Shown: positions 25,593 through 34,165 of the stretch, one piece after another | Numbering within the stretch: position 1 is the first letter of the stretch | Layout of the letters: every line of letters starts with the position of its first letter | Source of the DNA: Alphaproteobacteria bacterium | Lineage (GTDB): Bacteria; Pseudomonadota; Alphaproteobacteria; Sphingomonadales; Emcibacteraceae | Direction: 5' to 3' | DNA length: 44,083 bases | Assembly: GCA_030428615.1 (NCBI GenBank) | Contig: JAUIDN010000021.1 | Location: forward strand, 1-44,083 | Position numbers and translations under genes: made by a program | Notes under the pieces: generated by a model | What the model was told of the DNA's origin: nothing | Database searches by the model: none | What the model saw: only the letters and a program-made list of their open reading frames with translations

Positions 25593-25988
25593 ATGAAAAC
25601 GCCGGTATTTATCGCTATGTGTGCCGGGATGGTCACTTTGGTGACCCCCTCAGCGCCGATTTCTGCACAAACACTGCAGCAATTCAGTCAACAGGACTTT
25701 GAACAACTGATGAAAAGCGACCCGCAGCTTCTTGAACAGGTTGTCAATCCTGACGGAAGCGTAAACAGGGCGAAGCTCGAAGAAATATTGCGTGACCGTT
25801 TTAATTACCGGGATAATATGCAATTACCGGCATATCTCGATTTTGAAAATACACCTGAACGCCTTCAAAACGACCTTACACCACCGGATCCCAGAAATGA
25901 TGTTCGGTTGCAAAAAAGGCTCGAAGAAGAGCGCATGAAAGCCTACGAGGCTTATAAGAAACGCATGAAAAACAACCCTCATCAATAG
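25593..25988 (+). CDS. Small secreted protein of unknown function
   Basis: The 131-residue product has a Sec signal peptide ending ISA-Q near residue 25. The mature part is rich in Gln, Glu, Arg and Lys, with a repeated Asp/Glu-Leu pattern (FSQQDFEQLMKSDPQLLEQVV), a YLDFENTPERLQNDLTPPDP segment, and a basic helical tail (RLEEERMKAYEAYKKRMK). It is predicted to be mainly helical, with no cysteine after the signal. I do not recognise a family. GGAG seven bases before the ATG supports translation. It converges with the aminotransferase gene, with eight bases between stops. Confidence 0.72.
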   Translation: MKTPVFIAMCAGMVTLVTPSAPISAQTLQQFSQQDFEQLMKSDPQLLEQVVNPDGSVNRAKLEEILRDRFNYRDNMQLPAYLDFENTPERLQNDLTPPDPRNDVRLQKRLEEERMKAYEAYKKRMKNNPHQ

Positions 25989-25996
25989 GATGATAA

Positions 25997-27208
25997 TCAG
26001 TAGTTACGTTCCATCAGTTTTTTAAAAAACGCTGAAAGCCTTTTAATTCCTTCATCTATTTTTTGCTCGGATACGTAGCTGTAACAAAGACGCAAGCTAT
26101 TCTTCATCTCGCGGTCAAAATGAAAAGCGCTCCCCGGTACATAGGCAACTTTCTCAATCGCGACGGCGTTATCAAGTTCCTTCAACGTATCAATCCGTTC
26201 CGGAAAAGTAAGCCAGATGAAAAAACCACCGTTCGGATATGTCCATGTCACCCCTTCCGGCATATATTTTTCAAGGGCAGAAACCATCGCATCGCGTTTT
26301 TTTCGATAAACATCAATCGCCGCAACAGTCTGTTTTTGCATAAAGCCTTTATCCAGTAGCTGTTCCGCTACCAGCTGGCCAATTGTGGATGAGCATTGGT
26401 CCTGTCCCTGCTTTGCCACAACCAGGGCATCAATCAATTTTTTTTGTGCCGCAACCCAACCTAGTCGCAAACCGGGGTTTAGGGTTTTTGATAATGTACT
26501 GACGAGTATAACATTATCAGTATCCATTTCGGCCATCATGGGTGGGGCATCCCCTTCAAAACGTATTTGTCGATATGCGGTGTCTTCCAATATAGGAACG
26601 CCATATTTCGACGCGATTTTCACAATTTTCCTGCGTCTGGATTCTGGAATAGTAACCCCCATCGGATTTTGGAATGAGGGGATAGCATAAATGAACTTTG
26701 CGCGCTTTCCCCGTTTCTCTATATCTTTAAGGGCATCTTCAAGAAGATCGGGATTAATCCCCTCCTCATCAAGTGGAATTCCAACCATTTCAGCTTCGTA
26801 ACTGCGAAAAACATGAAGCGCCGCAGTGAATGTAGGTGCGCCGACAATGACAACATCTCCCGGATCAACAAGTACTTTTGAAATGAGATCAATTGCCGCA
26901 AGCCCCCCCGTTGTTACCATCACTTCATCCAGGTTGGTGGGACGCCCCATACGGATCGTTTCCCGCACCAAAGCCTCTCGAAAAGAAGTGAGTCCCGCAA
27001 TCGCTCCATAACCAAGAGCCTTGGTTCCGCTGTCCGTCATAACAGCATCCGCAATTTCCTTAAATTCATCCACCATAAAAATTGAAGGATCCGGCAATCC
27101 ACCCGCCAAAGATATTACATCCGGTTGTTCGGATAACTTCAATATTTTTACAACGGTTTCATCCGCTGTTTTAGTGACCCGCTGTGAAAAGAGATTATCC
27201 CAATTCAT
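25997..27208 (-). CDS. Class I/II PLP aminotransferase (2-aminoadipate/LysN type)
   Basis: The 403-residue enzyme has fold-I features: ISLAGGLPDPSIF near residue 32, LGYGAIAGLTSFREAL, VTTGGLAAIDLISKVL, the substrate-binding PSFQNPMG near residue 182, DTAYRQIRF, and the PLP lysine in STLSKTLNPGLRLGW near residue 248. It belongs to the group of 2-aminoadipate, aromatic and branched-chain aminotransferases related to the MocR catalytic domain, but has no DNA-binding domain. It would move the amino group between an amino acid and 2-oxoglutarate or pyruvate in the cytoplasm. The substrate cannot be fixed from sequence alone. Confidence 0.9.
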   Translation of the reverse strand: MNWDNLFSQRVTKTADETVVKILKLSEQPDVISLAGGLPDPSIFMVDEFKEIADAVMTDSGTKALGYGAIAGLTSFREALVRETIRMGRPTNLDEVMVTTGGLAAIDLISKVLVDPGDVVIVGAPTFTAALHVFRSYEAEMVGIPLDEEGINPDLLEDALKDIEKRGKRAKFIYAIPSFQNPMGVTIPESRRRKIVKIASKYGVPILEDTAYRQIRFEGDAPPMMAEMDTDNVILVSTLSKTLNPGLRLGWVAAQKKLIDALVVAKQGQDQCSSTIGQLVAEQLLDKGFMQKQTVAAIDVYRKKRDAMVSALEKYMPEGVTWTYPNGGFFIWLTFPERIDTLKELDNAVAIEKVAYVPGSAFHFDREMKNSLRLCYSYVSEQKIDEGIKRLSAFFKKLMERNY

Positions 27209-27319
27209 ATCCCGACCATTCCTCGTTAAAAAATATAACCATAAAGGAACCAGTCATTTAACGCACTATTTTTATTCCGTTTTTATTTATTACCAATCAA
27301 CACAAAATTGGAAAAATTA

Positions 27320-28870
27320 TTAATCATTCAAAGTAGATAAGTATTTTTGTTCGAAGTTTATGAATTGCCGATTTAGCTTATTTTCCAACTTTTCTTTTGT
27401 TTTATCGTTCGCAAAACTCGTTCTCACGCTATTATAGCTCATATGTTTTAGCTCAGAATATTCAATATCTGTGGTCGTTATCGCCGCAACACATTCGTTA
27501 GCGATATCAGTTTCAAAGATAGCATCATTATCCGTAGATAAACTGACACGTAAACCCAATCTAAGATAATCTAAGAAAGGATGAGGAGCGGCGTTCATGT
27601 CATGTACACCAAGCTTGTGATTGCTAATAATATTAGTCTCAATAGGCAATTCCATTCGTCTGGCATATTCAAGAGTGACAGGATCATATTGAAGTAAAAC
27701 ACCGTGACCAATTCGGGTCGCTCCCATAAGCAGGGCATCCCGTACATTTCTTTCATCCCCCATCTCACCTGCGTGTATAGTCATTTCCAAAGGATGATCG
27801 GGGTTTTCCATATTATATCCAGACAAATAACCATATATTTCCTGCCCGGCTTCAAATGCTGGAAATCCCTTTTCTATAGATAATAAGTCTATTCCCGTTA
27901 TAACGTTTGTAGGATGTTTTACCAAAAGTTCAATCCAGTCCTTCAGTACGTCCGCATTTTCCCGCGCCGGTTCAAACCTTAAAAAAGACAGATTCCATCG
28001 CACGACGATGCCGGTTTCCGCCAAAAATTGTTTCGCCCATTTTTCAAGCTTACTTATATTTTCTATTTTTGGCGAAAAATACTCTGTAAATTCAACGTAA
28101 CTTACCCCCTGTTTTGCTGCATTTTTCAGAAAACTGCTATAAGCAAGCAATATCTTTTTATCTCTCTCTTCATTACCTAGCAACCGGTCAACAAAAGCAA
28201 AAATGCTATCGAACCTCTCAAAATCATGTGTTGCCGGATTACCCGGTAAAATAAACATTTCAATAAATTGTTTCTTTTCTGCCGCAGAATACGAAGAAAA
28301 ATTAGCCGACTGTGGCAAATTTGACAGCATCTCAATTTCAGAACCATATAAATACTGTCCCGGCTCTTTTTCTTCGATGTATCTCAATAAATCCATTGGC
28401 TCAATGACAGGGTCATATCTCTCCAGTAATTGTCGCACCACATTTCTGTTAAATAGACCCCAAGGGTGCACATGAAGCATGCCACCCTTTGGAAGACTGC
28501 GGCAAAAATCTGCTAGTTTTGATTCATTATTCCTTATACTATTTAGATCAAATATGGAGTTCTTATGAGCAAGAAGCCTGTTTTTATCAATGATATTACT
28601 ATGCTTCCTTTGGATAAAACTGATGTCTTCCTCAGAAAACCTACTGGAAAACAGATAACCTAAACGATACTCCAGTCCAATTCGTGAAATGGAACTATCA
28701 TTGTTGTGATTTTCATAAGCAATGACTTTCTTCACCTGATCATAGGCATCAAATTCTGCTTCAAGTTTTTCGTTTGTCGATTGCTGACCTGAACAGGAAG
28801 CCAGCAAAACAGGAAAAACCAACAAAAATAATAGCGTCAACCATTTCGACTTTGGTTTTATAATTATCAC
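27320..28870 (-). CDS. Adenosine-deaminase-like lipoprotein
   Basis: The 516-residue protein starts at GTG with a lipoprotein signal: VLLASC places the lipidated cysteine at residue 26. The catalytic half matches the metal-dependent adenosine deaminase superfamily, with HxH at H133 and H135 (MLHVHPWG), TGIDLLS, TIHAGEMG near residue 363, RIGHG near 388, and STDNDA near 443. Zinc ligands and the catalytic glutamate all appear present, so it is likely active. The length and the extra N-terminal region resemble the secreted ADGF group. It is the last gene after the MBOAT and SGNH genes with a three-base gap, so co-transcribed. The target could be purine nucleosides or another compound. Confidence 0.85.
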   Translation of the reverse strand: MIIIKPKSKWLTLLFLLVFPVLLASCSGQQSTNEKLEAEFDAYDQVKKVIAYENHNNDSSISRIGLEYRLGYLFSSRFSEEDISFIQRKHSNIIDKNRLLAHKNSIFDLNSIRNNESKLADFCRSLPKGGMLHVHPWGLFNRNVVRQLLERYDPVIEPMDLLRYIEEKEPGQYLYGSEIEMLSNLPQSANFSSYSAAEKKQFIEMFILPGNPATHDFERFDSIFAFVDRLLGNEERDKKILLAYSSFLKNAAKQGVSYVEFTEYFSPKIENISKLEKWAKQFLAETGIVVRWNLSFLRFEPARENADVLKDWIELLVKHPTNVITGIDLLSIEKGFPAFEAGQEIYGYLSGYNMENPDHPLEMTIHAGEMGDERNVRDALLMGATRIGHGVLLQYDPVTLEYARRMELPIETNIISNHKLGVHDMNAAPHPFLDYLRLGLRVSLSTDNDAIFETDIANECVAAITTTDIEYSELKHMSYNSVRTSFANDKTKEKLENKLNRQFINFEQKYLSTLND

Positions 28871-28873
28871 TTC

Positions 28874-29851
28874 CTATTGCCCCAATCTCTCAAGTAATTG
28901 TTGCTTTAATTGAGCTGTAAATTCTTCTGCACCAGTGTAAAGATGATCGCGGTCACCAAACTTTTCCGGGGCCATGGTATTTATGCCACTTAAAATTATC
29001 ACTCTGTGTTCATTGGATAACGTTTCCAGATATGAGTGATACGCCTTTTCATACCCTTCGGGGAGTGCATCAACAGAAATTTGTGTAATAGGATTGGTAA
29101 ACCAGTATGTCTCAATCCCATTATCGTTTGCCAGATCAAGAAGCCTGATAAAATATTCTTTTACCAACGCTGAAGAGACAAAGCCGTCTTGCTGTGATTC
29201 ACGCGAAGGGTCGGTGGAGCCGTTGCCCGTTGCAGAAAATTGGTGCCCCTTTGATTCCCGGAGCATTTTTTCCGACATCATATTAACATTCCACCGCATT
29301 TCCGTGATGCCGTTTATAAAATCGCTTATATATTTTCCCGTGTAATATTTATAATCCAGATAATCAACAGCACCAATTATCTTGTTATCATCCAATTCTA
29401 CTGCCAAACGCTCTATTTCCTCATACTCCTCATCTTCCAGAAATCTGAATTTGACGGTATTGAGATAAAAATACGGATTTGTTAGCATTGGTGGGGCATA
29501 CCCAATAAGAATATAATCCGGCTTTGCGTTGTGAATCAGGTACTTCTTTAACGTATAGTAACCTTCTATTGGCGAAGTGCCACTTAATGCCAAATTAATC
29601 GAATTGAACCGTTCATCATCAAAATCATGCGGGATAAAAGATGATTTGGTTCTGGAATCACCCAAGGCCACCACATTAAACTTTTCCTGGCTTGTTTTGT
29701 CCACATACTCACTTACATGCTCCCAAGACGGATAATCAAAATTCATATAGTACATTTTAAAATTAAGGATAACGTATGAGTAGGCAGCAAACAGCAATAC
29801 CGTCATCGCCAAAACGGAACAGGTAAATTGTTTATGTGTAAAGACCATCAT
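28874..29851 (-). CDS. SGNH/DltD-like partner of the MBOAT acyltransferase
   Basis: The 325-residue protein has an N-terminal membrane helix (SVLAMTVLLFAAYSYVILNF, residues 12-31) and a periplasmic domain whose VVALGDSRTKSSFIP near residue 62 is the block I nucleophile motif of SGNH-type proteins such as DltD and AlgJ-like factors. A later GDRDHLYTGAEEF carries the Asp and His that could complete the triad. It follows the MBOAT gene with five bases between, as in acylation modules where this protein transfers acyl groups to a polysaccharide. AGGA lies 6 bases before a second ATG at 29848, which may be the real start. Confidence 0.82.
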   Translation of the reverse strand: MMVFTHKQFTCSVLAMTVLLFAAYSYVILNFKMYYMNFDYPSWEHVSEYVDKTSQEKFNVVALGDSRTKSSFIPHDFDDERFNSINLALSGTSPIEGYYTLKKYLIHNAKPDYILIGYAPPMLTNPYFYLNTVKFRFLEDEEYEEIERLAVELDDNKIIGAVDYLDYKYYTGKYISDFINGITEMRWNVNMMSEKMLRESKGHQFSATGNGSTDPSRESQQDGFVSSALVKEYFIRLLDLANDNGIETYWFTNPITQISVDALPEGYEKAYHSYLETLSNEHRVIILSGINTMAPEKFGDRDHLYTGAEEFTAQLKQQLLERLGQ

Positions 29852-29856
29852 TCATC

Positions 29857-31311
29857 CTAAAAATTATAATAAAGAAATTCACTTTCCCTAGTAATGTATA
29901 AAAACCCGATGATAAGGGTAAAACTGAGGAAAATAAAATTATAGAAAGTCGGTTTGAATTCGCGCATTTTCTCAATGGAGTTTTTGAACGCCAGCACAAC
30001 GACAAATGCCACGAAGATCCAGATCACCGTCCACAAGTCACCATTCACACCACCAAGAAAGTCGCCAAACTGAATACCTAACCCATTTGTGAATTCCAGC
30101 TCCGTTGGCAGGATAATCTGATCAAATGCGACCATTCCCTTTAAAACTCTAATCGCATCCCCCCAGTGCGGAGCTCTGAAAAAAACACCCGACATATTCA
30201 GGAAGATCATTGTGATCAGCCAGCTAATCGCAAAATGAATCCTAAACCCGACCACTTTCCAGATGTAGTAAGAAACCAAAGCCAACCCATGAAGCAGACC
30301 CCAGAAAACAAATGTCCAGTCCGCTCCATGCCATAATCCGCCAAGGATGAACGTCAATAATATACTCGTGAGGAAAACATGCTTTTTACGTCTTTTGCCC
30401 ACCAATGTATAGAACACGTAATCTCTCAAAAACCGCGATAAAGTCATGTTCCAGCGGCTCCAGAATTCCTGAATGGTTCTTGATTTAAGGGGAGAGAAGA
30501 AATTTATCGGCAAATTGATGTTAAACATGAGTGCCAACCCAATTGCCATATCGGCATAACCGCTGTAATCGAAATAGATCTGGAACGAAAATGAAAGCGA
30601 CGCCGCCCAAGCACTTAAAAAATCAATATCACCTGTTCCGGAATACCCGTAATACACCCATTCCGCAAACGTGTCGGCAAACACAACTTTCTTAAATAGC
30701 CCAATACCAAAAATAAAAAGTCCGGTTGAAAAGTTTTTAAAATTGACGAATTTATTTCTGAGTTGGGCAAATTGCGGCATCATTTCTTTGTGATGAACAA
30801 TCGGCCCGGCAATTAACTGCGGGAAAAAAGTTACAAATAAACCGTAATTGATAAAATCATATTCCTTCGAATTCCCGCGAAAGGTATCAACCAGATACGC
30901 AATCTGTTGAAATGTAAAAAAGGATATCGCAAGCGGCAATACAATATGCAAAAGGGTAAATTCCGTCCCGAAGGTAAAATTCACATTGGATATGAAAAAG
31001 TCGCTATATTTGAAATACCCGAGAAGCCCCAGATTTACAGCAACGCCATATATCATGGTTGCCTTGGCGGAGACACCATTACCCCCGTCCCTCTGCGCTT
31101 CCGTAATCCTGTTTCCTATAAAATAATTAAATATTATGGAGGTCAGAATGAGTGGTAAATAGGCAACATTCCACCAGCTATAAAAAAACAAACTCGCAAC
31201 AAACAGAAATGCATTACTTAATTTCGTAAGCCGCTTGTGGTTGAGAAAAAAGTAAATAAAAAATGTAATCGGTAAGAATACAAATATGAATTCGTAACTA
31301 TTAAATAGCAA
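29857..31311 (-). CDS. MBOAT-family O-acyltransferase (AlgI/DltB type)
   Basis: The 484-residue membrane protein begins LLFNSYEFIFVFLPITF, the standard MBOAT N-terminus, from a TTG start. It has about eleven helices, FFPQLIAGPIVHHKEMMPQF, and the conserved ILGGLWHGADWTFVFWGLLHG with the catalytic histidine near residue 325. MBOAT proteins of this group move acyl groups across the inner membrane for alginate, cellulose or teichoic acid acylation. The SGNH-like and deaminase-like genes follow at once. There are no polysaccharide synthesis genes in the window, so the acceptor is unknown. Confidence 0.93.
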   Translation of the reverse strand: MLFNSYEFIFVFLPITFFIYFFLNHKRLTKLSNAFLFVASLFFYSWWNVAYLPLILTSIIFNYFIGNRITEAQRDGGNGVSAKATMIYGVAVNLGLLGYFKYSDFFISNVNFTFGTEFTLLHIVLPLAISFFTFQQIAYLVDTFRGNSKEYDFINYGLFVTFFPQLIAGPIVHHKEMMPQFAQLRNKFVNFKNFSTGLFIFGIGLFKKVVFADTFAEWVYYGYSGTGDIDFLSAWAASLSFSFQIYFDYSGYADMAIGLALMFNINLPINFFSPLKSRTIQEFWSRWNMTLSRFLRDYVFYTLVGKRRKKHVFLTSILLTFILGGLWHGADWTFVFWGLLHGLALVSYYIWKVVGFRIHFAISWLITMIFLNMSGVFFRAPHWGDAIRVLKGMVAFDQIILPTELEFTNGLGIQFGDFLGGVNGDLWTVIWIFVAFVVVLAFKNSIEKMREFKPTFYNFIFLSFTLIIGFLYITRESEFLYYNF

Positions 31312-31408
31312 TCGCTGACCCCGTATCGTAGACCTTTAATTTACAAAGTAATCTACAACCAAGGATTTAATATAACGTTAAGTCAACATTATGTTTTCAT
31401 TAACAATT

Positions 31409-32002
31409 TTAACCGGAGCGGCTGATAGCCTCTTTACCGTTATAAACAAGCCTTGTTGACCAGGGAACGGGGTTTCTAAGGGCATAATGGGCCATACATG
31501 CCCCTTCCGCTTCGTTAAGCAAGTCCTTGATCCGTTCTTCCGGCTCCGGGCTTTCAATAAGCACATGGGTTTCAACCATGTCGCATCCACCGTCTGTCAT
31601 ATAACCATGCTCACGCATGTGCCCCAAATTTGTCCGAAAACAAATGCGCTGTTCAAGTTTCAGGCTATCGACCTGAATTTTTCTCGCTGTCAGAATATCT
31701 GTAAGATGCGTCATCAGGCAAAAACCTATACCCGCTGCGAAAAAAGCCAGTGGCGGCGGCGCCGTATCATCGCCAACGGGGGGCTGTTCATCGCAATATA
31801 ATTTTACCGGACTAAAGCCCGGGATATTAACAGAAACAACTCCTGTTTTTTTTTGTTTTGTATGAGCCTCTGCTACTAGATTAACTTCAAAACGATACGG
31901 TTCAGGGTGACGCGCTTTTTTAAATGGTGTTGATTCATATTGCGTTGTCACAGGTTGCTCGGAACCAAGTTCACCAACGCTGTAAGACTTACTTTCTGAC
32001 AT
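31409..32002 (-). CDS. OsmC-family protein
   Basis: The product is about 197 residues from the ATG at 32002. It has the OsmC alpha/beta layout, with the two characteristic cysteines in GIGFCLMTHLTDIL and GACMAHYALRN. The family contains thiol peroxidases (OsmC, Ohr) and less well-known members; the LGHMREHGYMTDGGCDMVETHV segment and long N-terminus match the group often annotated only as OsmC family. The frame extends upstream to 32035 without a better start. It is divergent from an Lrp regulator, which may control it. Confidence 0.83.
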   Translation of the reverse strand: MSESKSYSVGELGSEQPVTTQYESTPFKKARHPEPYRFEVNLVAEAHTKQKKTGVVSVNIPGFSPVKLYCDEQPPVGDDTAPPPLAFFAAGIGFCLMTHLTDILTARKIQVDSLKLEQRICFRTNLGHMREHGYMTDGGCDMVETHVLIESPEPEERIKDLLNEAEGACMAHYALRNPVPWSTRLVYNGKEAISRSG

Positions 32003-32063
32003 TCCAATTTTCTCCAAAATATATTGAGCGATCATGATAATTTACATCATAATGATTGAAGAA

Positions 32064-32113
32064 AATCACCAAAATCGTTAAATTATTGGATATATTTGCC
32101 GATAATCACCAAA
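32064..32113. repeat. Pair of 10-bp direct repeats between OsmC and Lrp genes
   Basis: AATCACCAAA occurs at 32064-32073 and again at 32104-32113, exactly 40 bases apart, about four helical turns. Nearby ATCATGATAAT (32031-32041) and ATCATAAT (32046-32053) resemble the dyad before the DUF1080 gene at 32675. These could be sites for the adjacent Lrp-type regulator. Confidence 0.4.
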
Positions 32114-32140
32114 TTTTCAAATAATTCAGAGATACTCATC

Positions 32141-32605
32141 ATGATCACAGAACAGGATAAAAAGATTTTAACAACACTCCAACATCATGGCCGAATGCCG
32201 ATAGTCGAATTGGCGGCCAAGACCAATATGTCAGAATCCACATGTTTAAGGCGCACCAGAAGCCTGGAAGAAATCGGTGTGATAAAAGGATATACTGCTC
32301 TTCTTGATGCTGAAAAAGCGGGCTTTGACGTCATGGCGTTCGTTCAGGTGAGTATCAATCAAAATACCGAAGCCGCATTTGATAGTTTCAAAAAAGCCGT
32401 CTGCGCCTCGCCCCACATACTTGAATGTTATTCCTTATCGGGTCCCTATGATCATTTAATGAAGGTCGTTGCAAGAACAAACAAGGAATTATCCCATTTT
32501 ATTCTCAAAACACTTAAAACATTCCCGGAAATTCGTGACGCACAAACCCTTTTCGTACTTCATCAGGTTAAACATACGACAGCACTACCGTTAGATCTGA
32601 CATAA
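32141..32605 (+). CDS. Lrp/AsnC-family regulator next to OsmC and DUF1080 genes
   Basis: The product is 154 residues from the ATG at 32141, giving the family's normal length; the frame extends to 32096. It has the AsnC helix-turn-helix (EQDKKILTTLQHHGRMPIVELAAKTNMSESTCLRR style, residues 4-40) and a RAM domain with LECYSLSGPYDHLMKVVA. It is divergent from OsmC and lies directly before the second DUF1080 operon, so both are candidate targets. The ribosome site is weak. The effector is unknown; these proteins commonly sense amino acids. Confidence 0.88.
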   Translation: MITEQDKKILTTLQHHGRMPIVELAAKTNMSESTCLRRTRSLEEIGVIKGYTALLDAEKAGFDVMAFVQVSINQNTEAAFDSFKKAVCASPHILECYSLSGPYDHLMKVVARTNKELSHFILKTLKTFPEIRDAQTLFVLHQVKHTTALPLDLT

Positions 32606-32674
32606 GTTTGAATAATCCCGTCAATCTCCATTTGACATCAACCCAGAATTATATTTACCCACATCAGTTCAATC

Positions 32675-32702
32675 ATTATGATCAACTGTCTTTGATCATA
32701 AT
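32675..32702. promoter_or_regulatory. 28-bp dyad operator before the DUF1080-VTT-glycosylase operon
   Basis: ATTATGATCAA (32675-32685) and TTGATCATAAT (32692-32702) are perfect 11-bp arms around a 6-base spacer. The site ends 20 bases before the DUF1080 start codon, and its 3' end overlaps a CATAAT that could serve as a -10 box. A repressor site is the likely reading. Related half-sites occur upstream of the Lrp gene. Confidence 0.6.
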
Positions 32703-32722
32703 TTTGAAATAGTGGGGACCAA

Positions 32723-33508
32723 ATGAACCGTTCATCTATTGCTAAGCTGAATATACTTCTTATTCTTTTCTTGGTCTTCTCGAATACTGCACAGGCGCAG
32801 GAAGACCAGTGGGTGCCCATCTTTAACGGTAAAAACCTTAACGGTTGGACAATAAAATTTTCCGGTCAGGACCTGGGCGTAAATTATAAAGATACATTTC
32901 GTGTCGAAGACGGAATGATGAGAGTGGTTTATGATAACTATACTACTTTTGACAATGCCTATGCCCATATCTTTTACAAAGAAAAATTGTCCCACTATCG
33001 CCTGAAATTTGATTACAGGTTCACGGGGGAGCAGGTCCCGGACTCAGAACCCTGGAACGTTCGAAACAGCGGCGTAATGTTTCACAGTCAGTCCCCCGAA
33101 AGCATGGCTTTTGATCAGGATTTTCCGGCATCCATTGAAAACCAGCTTCTTGGCGGCTTAAGCGACGGAAAAAGCCGACGAACAGGCAATATTTGTACAC
33201 CTGGGACAGATTTTAAAATACACGGCGTTCTCATGAAAAAACACTGTTATCGCTCATCGTCAAAAACCTATCATGGTGATCAATGGGTCAATGCTGAAAT
33301 CGAGGTGCGGGGTGATGAGGTCATAAAACATTTTATCAACGGCGAGCTTGTTTTTGAATATGAAAAAACGAGAATCCTACCCGACGAAGAATATTCGGCG
33401 GATTTCGTCACCGAAGCAATGCCGCTGAAAGATGGCTATATTGCGTTTCAGGCAGAAAGCCATCCGATTGATTTTAAAAACATCTACCTGATGAAACTGG
33501 ATCAATAA
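32723..33508 (+). CDS. Second secreted DUF1080 protein
   Basis: The 261-residue protein has a Sec signal peptide ending AQA-Q near residue 25. The mature part is DUF1080: [69 protein letters not shown], and a final [12 protein letters not shown]. The family includes 3-keto-glycoside cleaving enzymes. It differs clearly from the protein at 21551, so the two probably act on different substrates. GTGGGGA precedes the ATG. It starts an operon with the VTT membrane protein (six-base gap) and the DNA glycosylase-like gene. Confidence 0.88.
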   Translation: MNRSSIAKLNILLILFLVFSNTAQAQEDQWVPIFNGKNLNGWTIKFSGQDLGVNYKDTFRVEDGMMRVVYDNYTTFDNAYAHIFYKEKLSHYRLKFDYRFTGEQVPDSEPWNVRNSGVMFHSQSPESMAFDQDFPASIENQLLGGLSDGKSRRTGNICTPGTDFKIHGVLMKKHCYRSSSKTYHGDQWVNAEIEVRGDEVIKHFINGELVFEYEKTRILPDEEYSADFVTEAMPLKDGYIAFQAESHPIDFKNIYLMKLDQ

Positions 33509-33514
33509 CACTAA

Positions 33515-34165
33515 ATGAAATCGCTCTTAAAAGTTATACTGATCATTGCCCTGTGTTCTGCCTCCACCTTCGTCTTCGTCCAGATGACAGGACTTATAAA
33601 CGTTGAAAAAATAGAAATCTGGTTTAACGATCTCAGAACACTACCACCTGCATACCTTGGTGGATTTGTTATTTTACTTATGTTTATTGATTTATTTATT
33701 TCTATCCCGACGCTCGCGACGGTTATTCTCGCCGGACACTTCATAGGATATCAATATGGTGCATTATTTGCCATTATCGGCTTACAAATTGCCGGTAATA
33801 CAGGATACCTTCTCGGCTATATATTTGGTGATAAAATCTTAATTTTTCTTCTAAAAGATGACCAACAAATATCTGAACTTCGTGAGAATTTTATGACCCA
33901 CGGTTTTTTTATGATCCTTTTGTCCCGCGCTGTACCGGTTTTGCCCGAAGTCACCACCTGCATCGCCGGAATGTCGCGGATGCCGTACCTAAAATTCATA
34001 ACCGCATGGTCGCTCAGCACCGTCCCTTACTGCTTGTTTGCCGCTTATGCTGGCGCGCAAAGCACCATTAACGACCCTGAACCGGCAATTATTGTATGGG
34101 CGCTTCTGACAAGCACACTTTGGATAGGGTGGTATTTTTTCAACCGCGCCAGAAAAGTTTATTAA
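33515..34165 (+). CDS. VTT/DedA-family (TVP38-like) membrane protein
   Basis: The 216-residue protein has about six membrane helices and the VTT (SNARE-associated) core: IPTLATVILAGHFIGYQYGALFAIIGLQIAGNTGYLLGYIFG, then an RAVPVLPEVTTCIAGMSRMPYLKF segment with the conserved Arg and Pro of the family. DedA and TVP38-type proteins are thought to act in lipid scrambling or ion-coupled lipid transport. It is translated just after the DUF1080 gene, and its stop shares one base with the ATG of the next gene (TAATG). There is no clear ribosome site of its own, suggesting coupled translation. Confidence 0.87.
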   Translation: MKSLLKVILIIALCSASTFVFVQMTGLINVEKIEIWFNDLRTLPPAYLGGFVILLMFIDLFISIPTLATVILAGHFIGYQYGALFAIIGLQIAGNTGYLLGYIFGDKILIFLLKDDQQISELRENFMTHGFFMILLSRAVPVLPEVTTCIAGMSRMPYLKFITAWSLSTVPYCLFAAYAGAQSTINDPEPAIIVWALLTSTLWIGWYFFNRARKVY

